Below are positions 32,076-40,415 of a stretch of 64,000 nt of DNA, piece by piece; position 1 is the first letter of the stretch, and each line of letters starts with the position of its first letter. The stretch covers positions 1 to 64,000 of the forward strand of contig CAJUPS010000010.1 of NCBI GenBank assembly GCA_910588045.1, in the 5' to 3' direction. A model generated the notes under the pieces. That model was given only the letters and a program-made list of their open reading frames with translations. It searched no databases and was not told the origin of the DNA. This stretch comes from an uncultured Oscillospiraceae bacterium (GTDB lineage: Bacteria > Bacillota > Clostridia > Oscillospirales > Oscillospiraceae). The position numbers and the translations under genes are program-made.

Positions 32076-32834
32076 ATGATCCGGGGCGTCCTGTTTGATC
32101 TGGGCGGCACCCTGCATACCGCCAGCTCGCCGGAGGGGCGGGATGTGTGGTTTGCCCAACGGCTGCTGGAGCGGCTGGGGGACTACGGCATCCGGCTGGA
32201 TGTCCGGCCGGAGGAGCTGGCGGCCCGACTCCATGAGAACGGGGAGGCGTATAAAAGACAGTCCGAGAAGGACCTGCGGGAATTGCCCGCGGCGGAGATC
32301 TGGAGGGACTGGTATCTGCGGGACTGGGCGATTGAGCGGGAGAAGCTGGAGCCCATCGCGGAGGAGCTCAGTTTCCTCTATGATTACGAGCGGGTGAAGG
32401 TCATCCGGCGGCCATACATAAGGGAGACCCTGGACGCCCTGCGGGAGCAGGGGCTGAAGCTGGGGCTCATCAGCAATATCATTTCTCTGTCCGTTGCGCC
32501 TCACTTCCTGGAGGAGTACGGGGTGCGGGAGTACATGGACTGCATCGTGCTGTCCAGCGCAACGGGCATCCGAAAGCCATCGGCGGAGATTTTCCGGGTG
32601 GCGGAGCGGGAGCTGGACCTGCGCCCGTCAGAGCTGGCCTATGTGGGCGACACGCTGTCCCGGGACGTGAGGGGCACAAGGAACGCGGGCTGGAAATTGA
32701 TGATCCAGATCAAAAACGGCGGCGCGGCCAAGCGGGATAAGGGCCTGGAGAACGCCGGGCTGGCGCCCGACTACCTGATTGACGGCCTGGAGGAGATCCC
32801 GGCGATTATTCGCAGAGAGAATGCGAAACCATGA
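32076..32834 (+). CDS. HAD-superfamily hydrolase-like protein, paralogue 1
   Basis: A 252-residue HAD protein with helical cap. Motif I is FDLGGTL (Asp8 nucleophile, but Gly instead of Asp at +2), motif II LGLISN with Ser, motif III IRKPSAEIF with Lys, motif IV YVGDTLSRDV. Without the second motif-I Asp, classical phosphatase acid/base catalysis is doubtful; dehalogenase, phosphonatase and some other HADs also lack it. GGAGG upstream of ATG. First gene of a five-gene operon. Confidence 0.9.
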   Translation: MIRGVLFDLGGTLHTASSPEGRDVWFAQRLLERLGDYGIRLDVRPEELAARLHENGEAYKRQSEKDLRELPAAEIWRDWYLRDWAIEREKLEPIAEELSFLYDYERVKVIRRPYIRETLDALREQGLKLGLISNIISLSVAPHFLEEYGVREYMDCIVLSSATGIRKPSAEIFRVAERELDLRPSELAYVGDTLSRDVRGTRNAGWKLMIQIKNGGAAKRDKGLENAGLAPDYLIDGLEEIPAIIRRENAKP

Positions 32835-32861
32835 TAATAAGGACGCGTAGGAGGAGAAGCG

Positions 32862-33596
32862 ATGATGAACCGCAGTATTGATACCATTTTCTTTGATGTG
32901 GGTGCTACGTTGCGCTACGTGGTGGAGGATGAGGCCTTCTCCGCTGCGGCGGACAAGGCCCTGATGGAGCTGGTGGGGGCGGAGGAACCCCACGACGTGT
33001 TTTTTGAGAAGCTGACGAAGAACTGGAAAGCCTACCGGAAGTGGGCCAAGGATTCCCTGCTGGACGTGTCCGAGATGGAGCTGTGGCTGCAATACCTGCT
33101 GCCGGACTACCCGGCGGAGCGCATCGCGCCCAATGCGGCCCGGCTGACCCGGCTGTGGCGGGACCACGACGGACGGCGGGTCCCCCACGACGGGGTGAAG
33201 GAGACGCTGATCGAGCTCAAGCGCCGGGGCTACAAGCTGGGCATCATCGCCAACACCATCACGGAGACGGAGATCCCCGACTGGATGTGCCATGACAACG
33301 TGGCGGACTGCTTCAAGACGGTGATTTTGTCCTCCAAGGTGCGGCTGCGGAAGCCGGACCCGGCGATCTACCTGCTGGCCGCCCGGTGCGTCGGCTCTGC
33401 GCCGGAGAACTGCGCTTACGTGGGCGATAACCCGGTGCGCGATGTGGAGGGGGCAGTGGATGCCGGTTACGGCAGCATGGTCCTCTTTGAGGATGCCGGG
33501 ACTGCCGACCGGGAGGGCAAAGCGCCCACGGTCATGCCGGATTACCGGATCAAGTCGATCCCGGAGCTGCTGGACCTGTTCCAGCCCAGGAGCTGA
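32862..33596 (+). CDS. HAD-superfamily hydrolase-like protein, paralogue 2
   Basis: A 244-residue paralogue. Motif I FFDVGATL (Gly at +2), motif II position is Ala (LGIIANT) where Ser/Thr is normal, motif III LRKPDPAIY, motif IV YVGDNPVRDV. It shares the cap pattern (KAYRKWAKDSLL, ELWLQYLLPDY) with paralogues 3 and 4. TAGGAGGAG upstream; ATG 32862 or 32865. With two changed motif positions it is the one most likely to have lost or altered catalysis. Confidence 0.9.
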   Translation: MMNRSIDTIFFDVGATLRYVVEDEAFSAAADKALMELVGAEEPHDVFFEKLTKNWKAYRKWAKDSLLDVSEMELWLQYLLPDYPAERIAPNAARLTRLWRDHDGRRVPHDGVKETLIELKRRGYKLGIIANTITETEIPDWMCHDNVADCFKTVILSSKVRLRKPDPAIYLLAARCVGSAPENCAYVGDNPVRDVEGAVDAGYGSMVLFEDAGTADREGKAPTVMPDYRIKSIPELLDLFQPRS

Positions 33597-33600
33597 GGCC

Positions 33601-34323
33601 ATGAAGAAGATCAGGGGCGTATTTTTCGATCTGGGCGGGACGCTGCGCATCTGCGACGAGGCGCCCGAGCACCAGGAGAGGGCCAAGGCCCGCATGGCGG
33701 AGCTGGCGGGCAGGACGGACGTACAGGACTTCATCGACATGGTGGAGGAGCGGTACGCCCCCTACCGGGACTGGGCTCTGACGGAGAACAAGGAGGCCGG
33801 GGATTTCGAGCTGTGGAACCGGTGGCTGCTCCCGGAGATGGAGGAGGAGCGTCTTGCCGCGGTGTGCCACGAGCTGACGTACCAGTACCGGCAGGTGAAG
33901 GGCAAGCGGCGTGTGGTAGACGGCGGCTTGCAGGTGATCCGGGGCCTCCATGAGCGGGGCTACCGGCTGGGCATCATCTCCAACCTCATCGGGGAGAACG
34001 AGATTCCCGACTGGCTCAGGGAGGACGGCCTTGCCCAATACTTTGACGCGGCGGTCCTCTCCTCCGTGTGCCACATCCGCAAGCCGGACCCGCAGATCTA
34101 CCACATGGGCTGTCAGGAGCTGGGCCTGGCGCCCGAGGAGTGCGTCAGCGTGGCCGACAACCTGGGCCGGGACATCACCGGGGCCAAGGCGGCGGGCATC
34201 GGGGCCAATATCCTGTTCATCTCCCCCGAAAAGCTGGCGAAGAAGACCATCACCGAGGAAAACCGGCCGGACTACATTGTCCATCAGTTTCCGGAAATTC
34301 TGAACCTTCCCATTTTGCAGTGA
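33601..34323 (+). CDS. HAD-superfamily hydrolase-like protein, paralogue 3
   Basis: A 240-residue paralogue starting at ATG 33601, four bases after the preceding stop. Motif I FFDLGGTL (Asp10, Gly at +2), motif II LGIISN, motif III IRKPDPQIY, motif IV SVADNLGRDI with Ala for the usual Gly. Cap region YAPYRDWALTENKEAGDFELWNRWLLPE is closely like paralogue 4, pointing to recent duplication. An in-frame upstream extension overlaps paralogue 2 and is rejected. Confidence 0.9.
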   Translation: MKKIRGVFFDLGGTLRICDEAPEHQERAKARMAELAGRTDVQDFIDMVEERYAPYRDWALTENKEAGDFELWNRWLLPEMEEERLAAVCHELTYQYRQVKGKRRVVDGGLQVIRGLHERGYRLGIISNLIGENEIPDWLREDGLAQYFDAAVLSSVCHIRKPDPQIYHMGCQELGLAPEECVSVADNLGRDITGAKAAGIGANILFISPEKLAKKTITEENRPDYIVHQFPEILNLPILQ

Positions 34324-34344
34324 CAGGAAAGGGGTTGGGACGAT

Positions 34345-35070
34345 ATGCAGATCGACACCATTTTTGTGGACCTGGGGGACACCTTCCGGGTGATCCGGAA
34401 GGACGAGGCGTACCAGCGGGAGGCCAAGGAGACCATCACCCGGCTGCTGGGCGTGGACCGGGACCCCATCGAATTTTACCAGAACGTCATCGAGCCCCGG
34501 TATGACAAGTACCGGGAGTGGGCGCTGACCTTCTACTGCGAGGCCCCGGTGAAGGAGCTGTGGACCCGGTGGCTGGCCTACGACTTCCCCCGGGAGCGGG
34601 TGGAGGCCGCGGCAGCGGAGATGACCTACGCCTACCGCAAGACCAAGGGGGAGCGGGTGGTCACCGATGGCGGCATCGAGACCATCAAGGAGCTGTACGC
34701 CAGGGGGTACACCCTGGGCATCGTCAGCGACCTGGTGGGCACCGAGGAGGTGGACGAGTGGCTGGACCGCGACGGGCTGCGGCCCTACTTCAGGACGGTG
34801 CAGCAGTCCTCCGTCTGCCTCATCCGCAAGCCCCATCCGGCGATCTACTATTACGCGCTGGAGGAGTGCGGGTCCGACGCCAAGCGGACCTGCTATGTGG
34901 GCGACAACCTGGCCCGGGACATCGTGGGAGCCAAGGCCGCGGGCCTGGGCATGACCATCGGGGTGCAGTACCCCGGGAAGAAGCCCCAGGAAGTCACAGA
35001 GGAAAACAGACCGGATCGGTTTATCAGCCATTTTGCCCAGCTGCTGGATATTTTCCCGCCGCTGAAATAA
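34345..35070 (+). CDS. HAD-superfamily hydrolase-like protein, paralogue 4
   Basis: A 241-residue paralogue. Motif I FVDLGDTF: Gly at +2 and Asp at +3, motif II LGIVSD, motif III IRKPHPAIY, motif IV YVGDNLARDI. Cap region YDKYREWALTFYCEAPVKELWTRW aligns with paralogue 3. AGGAAAGGGG upstream of ATG. Fourteen nt before the permuted mutase gene, with which it is surely co-transcribed. Confidence 0.9.
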   Translation: MQIDTIFVDLGDTFRVIRKDEAYQREAKETITRLLGVDRDPIEFYQNVIEPRYDKYREWALTFYCEAPVKELWTRWLAYDFPRERVEAAAAEMTYAYRKTKGERVVTDGGIETIKELYARGYTLGIVSDLVGTEEVDEWLDRDGLRPYFRTVQQSSVCLIRKPHPAIYYYALEECGSDAKRTCYVGDNLARDIVGAKAAGLGMTIGVQYPGKKPQEVTEENRPDRFISHFAQLLDIFPPLK

Positions 35071-35083
35071 AGGAGGCCGTGTT

Positions 35084-36649
35084 ATGAGTGAACAGAACCG
35101 GGGCGGCGAGGCCCTGGCCAGGGCCGTAGAGGCCGCTTATGAAGCCGGACAGACCGACTACTATCTGGAGCCCATGGCTCTGGTGGATGAGAACGGGGCG
35201 CCTGTCGGCAAGATCAAGGACGGGGACCAGGTGGTCTTCTGCTGCCGGAGAGGGGAGCGGGAGATCGAGCTGACCGACGCCTTTGTAGATCCCGCCTTTC
35301 CCCACTTTGCGCGGGACTATATGAAGGACCTCAGCTTTGTCATTATGACCATGTACCATGAGAAATTCAAGGATCTGCCCATTGCTTTCGCGCCGGAGAA
35401 GGTGGTGAAGCCCCTGGCCCAGGTGGTCTCTGAGGCGGGGATGCGGCAATTCCACTGCGCGGAGTCGGAGAAGTACGCCCACGTGACCTTCTTCTTCAAC
35501 GGCGGAGAGAACCAGCCCTTCCCCGGCGAGGACGACCTGCGGGTTCCCTCCCCCAAGGGCATCCCCTTCGACCAGAAGCCGGAGCTGAGCCTGCCGGAGG
35601 TGGCGGAGAAGGTGAAGGGGGCCGTGGACAGCGGCTATGAATTTATTCTCACCAACTTTGCCAACGGCGACGTCATCGGCCACACCTCCAATACGGAGGC
35701 GAAGCTCTCCGCCGCCGCCACCGTCAGCGACTATGTGGGCATGGTGGCGGAGTACGCCAAGGCCCACGGTTATGTGGTGGCCGTGACGGCCGACCACGGC
35801 AATATTGAGACACTATATAATAAAGAGGGTAAGCCCCACGTGGCGCACACCACGAATCTGGTGCCGTTCATCGTTCTGGACCCCCGGGGGCGGGAGATCA
35901 CCCTGCGGGATGGGCGTCTGGGGGACGTGGCCCCTACGGTGCTGAGCGTGCTGGGACTGGAGAAGCCGGAGGAGATGACCGGCGCGTCCCTCATTGAGAC
36001 GGCGGGCTTCACCAATCCCAAAATGATGCTCATCATCCTTGACGGCTGGGGCTACGGCACCGCCGACGACAAGGACGCCATCTTCTCCGCCGATACGCCC
36101 GCGTGGGATGCCCTGCTGGAGAAGTACCCCAACAGCAAGCTCCGCGCCTCCGGGGAGGACGTGGGTCTCCAGGCGGGGAAGCCCGGCAACTCCGAGGCGG
36201 GACACTCCAACCTGGGCGCGGGCCGCGTGGTGGCGCAGGACGATGTGCGGATGGATTCCGCCATCCGGGACGGGTCCTTCAAGACGAATCCCGTCTTTTT
36301 GCAGGCCATCGCCAACGCACGGGAGAACCATAGACCTCTGCACCTTCTGAGCTATCTCACGGAGAAGTCCAGCCATGGGTGCATTGACTATCCCCTCATG
36401 CTGGTGGAGATGGCGGAGGGCGTGGAGGAGATCGACCTCCACATCATCTTCGACGGGCGCAGCACCGAGCCGGGCTCCGCTCCCGCCATGCTGCGGGCGC
36501 TGGAGGAGAAGCTGGAGAAGCTGGGCCGGGGGCGTATTGTGGACGGCGTGGGCCGGGGGATCGCCCTGGACCGGGACGGCAACTACGCCAAGATTCAGAA
36601 GGCTTATGAATGTATGACGCTGGGCAGGGGGACCCAGTATACCCTGTGA
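35084..36649 (+). CDS. Circularly permuted cofactor-independent phosphoglycerate mutase homologue
   Basis: A 521-residue protein in which the two halves of iPGM (GpmI) are in reverse order. Residues 1-~300 match the canonical C-terminal half (YEAGQTDYYLEP, KYAHVTFFFNGG, NFANGDVIGHT, TADHGN, HVAHTTN); residues ~313-521 match the canonical N-terminus (MMLIILDGWGYG, LRASGEDVGL, GNSEAGHSNLGAGRV, FDGRST, ALDRDGNYAKIQKAY). All seven metal/nucleophile positions are present: Asp320, Ser370, Asp196, His200, Asp237, His238, His255. Substrate-domain motifs diverge: the canonical GGVHSH is replaced by KSSHGC and GRD by GRS. AGGAGG fixes the start; no second mutase half lies near. It may act on glycerate phosphate or another phosphorylated substrate; the operon suggests the latter. 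Confidence 0.88.
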   Translation: MSEQNRGGEALARAVEAAYEAGQTDYYLEPMALVDENGAPVGKIKDGDQVVFCCRRGEREIELTDAFVDPAFPHFARDYMKDLSFVIMTMYHEKFKDLPIAFAPEKVVKPLAQVVSEAGMRQFHCAESEKYAHVTFFFNGGENQPFPGEDDLRVPSPKGIPFDQKPELSLPEVAEKVKGAVDSGYEFILTNFANGDVIGHTSNTEAKLSAAATVSDYVGMVAEYAKAHGYVVAVTADHGNIETLYNKEGKPHVAHTTNLVPFIVLDPRGREITLRDGRLGDVAPTVLSVLGLEKPEEMTGASLIETAGFTNPKMMLIILDGWGYGTADDKDAIFSADTPAWDALLEKYPNSKLRASGEDVGLQAGKPGNSEAGHSNLGAGRVVAQDDVRMDSAIRDGSFKTNPVFLQAIANARENHRPLHLLSYLTEKSSHGCIDYPLMLVEMAEGVEEIDLHIIFDGRSTEPGSAPAMLRALEEKLEKLGRGRIVDGVGRGIALDRDGNYAKIQKAYECMTLGRGTQYTL

Positions 36650-36686
36650 CGGCCCCTGCGATTGACCTTTGGGAGGTAAAGTAACC

Positions 36687-37415
36687 ATGGCAACAACACC
36701 TGTAGCGGTAGTGGACGTATCCGGGCTGGCCCTGGGGCCCCTGGACATTGGCCTGCGGATGATGCTGGCCATGCTCATCGGCGCGGTCATTGGCACGGAG
36801 CGGGAGTATACCCACCGCCCTGCCGGTATGCGCACCCATATGCTGGTGGCCCTGGGGGCCTGCGCAGTCATGACCACCAGCCAGCTGATCTTCTGGCAGT
36901 ATCGCCCCTATGGCGCGACCCCGGACCCCGCCCGCTTAAGTGCGCAGGTTATCACCGGACTGGGCTTTTTAGGCGCGGGCACGATTATGCGGGAGGGCCC
37001 CAGCGTAAAGGGGCTTACCACCGCGGCCAGTATCTGGGCCACGGGCTGCCTGGGGGTTGCTGTGGGCGGAGGCTACTACATGGTGGCAGTCGTGGGAGGC
37101 GTGTGCATCATGGTTACCCTGATCGTCTTTGAGTGGCTGCAAAAGAAGATCCTCCACAACCGGTACTCCCTGTACATTTTTTCCGTGACCTGCGCCGACG
37201 TGGCGGGGACCCTGGAGCTGATCCACGCTCTGGCGGGGGAGGCGGATGCCCTGCTCAACAGCATCCATGTGGACGAGGTGAAGGCCGGGTTCAAGATCCG
37301 TTTCAAAGCAGATTTTGGCGGCCGCCACTCCGATGAGAGGCTCCATAAGTTTATTTCTGACCTCAGTGCAGATCCCCATACCAGCTCTGTCACATCCGAC
37401 AGGAGCAGGATCTAG
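36687..37415 (+). CDS. MgtC/SapB family membrane protein
   Basis: A 242-residue membrane protein. Four to five helices at residues about 20-150 include the family hallmarks MLAMLIGAVIGTEREYTHRPAGMRTHMLVALGA and GLGFLGAGTIMREG and GLTTAASIWATGCLGVAVGGG; a soluble C-terminal ACT-like domain follows. MgtC proteins are linked to Mg2+ homeostasis and ATP synthase control. GGGAGG precedes ATG 36687. It lies 37 nt after the mutase homologue but is followed by its own terminator-like stem, and its role in that operon is unclear. Confidence 0.92.
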   Translation: MATTPVAVVDVSGLALGPLDIGLRMMLAMLIGAVIGTEREYTHRPAGMRTHMLVALGACAVMTTSQLIFWQYRPYGATPDPARLSAQVITGLGFLGAGTIMREGPSVKGLTTAASIWATGCLGVAVGGGYYMVAVVGGVCIMVTLIVFEWLQKKILHNRYSLYIFSVTCADVAGTLELIHALAGEADALLNSIHVDEVKAGFKIRFKADFGGRHSDERLHKFISDLSADPHTSSVTSDRSRI

Positions 37416-37432
37416 GGGGACCGCAGGAATTG

Positions 37433-37483
37433 TTTGAACCACTGATTGGGAAGCGTGAAACGCTCCTCCATCAGTGGTTCAAA
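37433..37483 (+). terminator. Stem-loop after the mgtC-like gene
   Basis: TTTGAACCACTGAT (37433-37446) pairs with ATCAGTGGTTCAAA (37470-37483), with an inner AGCG-TGAAA-CGCT stem. There is no U-tract, so it may be a weak terminator or an RNA structure in the hppA leader. Confidence 0.5.
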
Positions 37484-37585
37484 ACTCCAAGGGCCTGCAT
37501 TCCGGCAGGCTGAAAGGATCTGACTTCCAGGTGCGCAACTGGGAGTGACGATAGATCAAATTATCAGAGAAAAGGAGAAAAGACT

Positions 37586-39697
37586 ATGAATCAGTATTTT
37601 ATCATTTTTTCTGCACTTGGTTCCATCTGCGCGCTGCTATTTGCGGTCTTCATGGCGAAACGCGCCCTCTCGTTCTCGGAGGGCACCGAACAGATGAAGA
37701 AGATCGCGTCTTTTATCCGGCAGGGGGCCAACGCATACCTGCGCAGGCAGTATAGCGTTGTCCTGGTATTTTTCGCGTGCATGTTCGTTATTCTCTGCGT
37801 GATGGCCTCCCTGCACTTCCTGTCCTGGTTTGTTCCCTTTGCCTTCATTACCGGCGGCTTCTTCTCCGGCCTGAGCGGCTTCGTGGGCATGAAGATTGCC
37901 ACCGCCTCCAACGCCCGCACCGCCAACGCCTGCCAGGAGAGCCTGAACTCCGGGCTGCGGGTCGCCTTCTCCGCCGGTACGGTCATGGGCTTCACCGTGG
38001 TGGGCCTGGGGCTGCTGGACATCTCCGGGTGGTATCTGCTGCTCAAGTACGTGTTCAACCTGCCCCTCAATGACATCACCGCCGCCATGCTGACCTTCGG
38101 CATGGGCGCCAGCTCCATGGCCCTGTTCGCCCGTGTGGGCGGCGGCATCTTCACCAAGGCCGCCGATGTGGGCGCGGACCTGGTGGGCAAGGTGGAGGCC
38201 GGTATCCCCGAGGACGACCCCCGGAACCCCGCCGCCATCGCCGACAACGTGGGCGACAACGTGGGCGACGTGGCCGGTATGGGCGCGGACCTGTACGAGT
38301 CCTACGTGGGCTCCCTGATCTCCTCCTGCTCCCTGGGCGTCATCGCCTTCGGGTACATCGAGTCCGTGGACAACCTCAGCGCCTTTGCGGTGCCCATGCT
38401 CATCGCGGCGGTGGGCGTCATCGCCTCCATCATCGGCTCTCTCCTGGTCCGCACCGGCGAGTCCACCGACCAGATGACCCTCCTCAAGGCCCTGCGCCGG
38501 GGCACCAACACCTCGGCCGTCATCATTGCCATAGCGGCCTTCCCTATCGTATGGTTCCTGCTGGGCAAGGACTACATCGGCCTGTACGTGGCCATCCTCT
38601 CCGGCCTGCTCTCCGGCGTGCTGATCGGACGCTTTACCGAATACTACACCTCCGACACCTACGTGCCCACCCAGAGCCTGGCTGCCTCCTCCGTCACCGG
38701 CACCGCCACCCTGGTCATCGACGGCCTGAGCCTGGGGATGCGTTCCACCATGCTGCCGGTGCTGACGGTCAGCGGATGTATCCTTATCGCCTACTACGTC
38801 TCCGGTCTGGGTCTCACCGACGGCGCCCGGAATGCCATGGGCCTGTACGGCATCGCCCTGGCGGCGGTGGGTATGCTGTCCACTCTGGGCATCACCTTGG
38901 CTACGGACGCCTACGGTCCCGTGGCTGACAACGCTGGCGGCATCGCCCAGATGAGCGGACTGGATCCCATCGTCCGCGAGCGCACCGACGCCCTGGATTC
39001 TCTGGGCAATACCACCGCAGCCACCGGCAAGGGATTCGCCATCGGCTCGGCTGCGCTGACGGCCCTGGCCCTCATTGCCTCCTATGTGGAAAAGGTGGAG
39101 ACCCTGGCTCCGGACGCGACGCTGGATATGAGCGTAATGAATCCGGTGGTACTGGTGGGCATCTTCGTGGGGGCGTGCCTGGCGTTCATCTTTGCGGCCA
39201 TCACCATGGGCAGTGTGGGCAAGGCGGCCCACAGCGTGGTGCTGGAGGTCCGGCGGCAGTTCAAGGAGATCCCCGGCATCATCGAGGGGACCAAGGATGC
39301 GGACTTCGCCCGCTGCGTGGACCTGTGTACAAAAGCCAGCCTGAAGGAGATGGTAGTGCCCACCCTCATTGCCGTGGGCGTGCCCATTGTGGGCGGATTG
39401 CTGCTGGGGCCTGCGGGCGTGATTGGCCTGCTGTGCGGGGCGACTGCGTCGGGCTTCCTGCTGGCGGTGTTTATGTCCAACTCCGGCGGGAGCTGGGATA
39501 ACGCGAAAAAGTATGTGGAGTCTGGTCATTATGGCGGCAAGGGGAGTAAGAATGATAAATCCGCCATTGTGGGCGATACCATTGGCGATCCCTTCAAGGA
39601 CACCTCCGGTCCGGCGATCAATATTCTTATCAAGCTGCTGAGTATGGTTTCGATTGTTTTTGCTACCGTGGTTGTGAATTTCCATGTGTTTGGATAA
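37586..39697 (+). CDS. hppA: Membrane-bound K+-type pyrophosphatase (H+/Na+ pump)
   Basis: Couples pyrophosphate hydrolysis to ion pumping. 703 residues, about 16 membrane helices. The pyrophosphate-binding segments DVGADLVGKVEAGIPEDDPRNPAAIADNVGDNVGD near 193-227 and the C-terminal GGSWDNAKKYVE with GDTIGDPFKDTSGPA are intact. The segment GNTTAATGKG has Ala where K+-independent enzymes have Lys, so a K+-dependent type is predicted; whether it moves Na+, H+ or both cannot be settled by eye. AAAGGAG precedes the ATG. Confidence 0.96.
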   Translation: MNQYFIIFSALGSICALLFAVFMAKRALSFSEGTEQMKKIASFIRQGANAYLRRQYSVVLVFFACMFVILCVMASLHFLSWFVPFAFITGGFFSGLSGFVGMKIATASNARTANACQESLNSGLRVAFSAGTVMGFTVVGLGLLDISGWYLLLKYVFNLPLNDITAAMLTFGMGASSMALFARVGGGIFTKAADVGADLVGKVEAGIPEDDPRNPAAIADNVGDNVGDVAGMGADLYESYVGSLISSCSLGVIAFGYIESVDNLSAFAVPMLIAAVGVIASIIGSLLVRTGESTDQMTLLKALRRGTNTSAVIIAIAAFPIVWFLLGKDYIGLYVAILSGLLSGVLIGRFTEYYTSDTYVPTQSLAASSVTGTATLVIDGLSLGMRSTMLPVLTVSGCILIAYYVSGLGLTDGARNAMGLYGIALAAVGMLSTLGITLATDAYGPVADNAGGIAQMSGLDPIVRERTDALDSLGNTTAATGKGFAIGSAALTALALIASYVEKVETLAPDATLDMSVMNPVVLVGIFVGACLAFIFAAITMGSVGKAAHSVVLEVRRQFKEIPGIIEGTKDADFARCVDLCTKASLKEMVVPTLIAVGVPIVGGLLLGPAGVIGLLCGATASGFLLAVFMSNSGGSWDNAKKYVESGHYGGKGSKNDKSAIVGDTIGDPFKDTSGPAINILIKLLSMVSIVFATVVVNFHVFG

Positions 39698-40415
39698 CAG
39701 CAGCGGGTTCTTTGACCACCCCCTGGCGCTCGGCCACCGGCCGAGTGCCGGGACGGTCGTTTAGACGCCGAAGGCGGCTAAATGACGTCCCCGAGGGCAG
39801 TTCGTTTAGCTTCTTCTTCGTCGATGGCCCGGGACCTACGCGGCCCCGGACTCCGCGGTTACTTTTCCCGCGAGGGAAAAGTAACCAAAAGCTCGCTTAA
39901 ACCTACGGTTTAAGAATCCCTTGCGGGAGCGGCTCGGAGCGCCGCTCCCTATGCGGGGGATTTGCGGAGTGCGGTGTGTATTGGGTTAGGCGAAGCCACC
40001 GAATATCAGGTCCTACGGGCATCTGATCTAGTGGTCTGGCACTTGTAGAACTCCGGCTGACGCCCTTTCAAAGGGGTACTCCCTGCAAGGGGGAGTGTCT
40101 AACGGAAGCGCTCTGTAGACCCCCGTGCCGAGTGCCGCGAGGCAACCAGTACCATCGTTAGAACCGTGCGCAGAAGTATGCACCGGCATCGGCCCACGGC
40201 ACTGGAGATAGAACGGACGGACTAAAGGTCGTAGCGTAAACAATAACCCCCGTAATCAGGAAAGTCCTTAGGAAACTGCGTTTCCTAAGTGACTTTTTGG
40301 GTACTTTTTGTTCACACAAAAAGTACCCGCGGAGTCCGGGGGCGCGCAGCTCCCGGGCTATCAAAAAGAAACAACTACCGTGCCGCCGAAGGCGGCAGAG
40401 AAAGGACCATCAGAG
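39698..40415. repeat. 718-nt gene-free region with inverted composite repeats
   Basis: No credible gene. A module at about 39823-39890 (GATGGCCCGGGACCT...CCCCGGACTCCGCGG and a 13-bp stem GGTTACTTTTCCC/GGGAAAAGTAACC, 39857-39886) is an inverted relative of the one at 40299-40376 (stem GGGTACTTTTTG/CAAAAAGTACCC, then GCGGAGTCCGGGGG...TCCCGGGCTATC). They bracket about 400 nt of structured sequence. A stem CTTAGGAAA/TTTCCTAAG at 40267-40289 follows the shared motif AATAACCCCCGTAATCAGG (40244), also at 2447 and 59343. The region may hide a non-coding RNA or a small mobile element. Confidence 0.6.

Noticed and set aside
36669..36686. Upstream start of the MgtC-like gene
   Set aside because: The extra residues (GGKVT) are the translated ribosome binding site; GGGAGG is correctly spaced for ATG 36687.
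40308..40415. 36-codon extension of the PfkB-like kinase
   Set aside because: The extension translates the hairpin repeat; the conserved N-terminus begins at ATG 40416.
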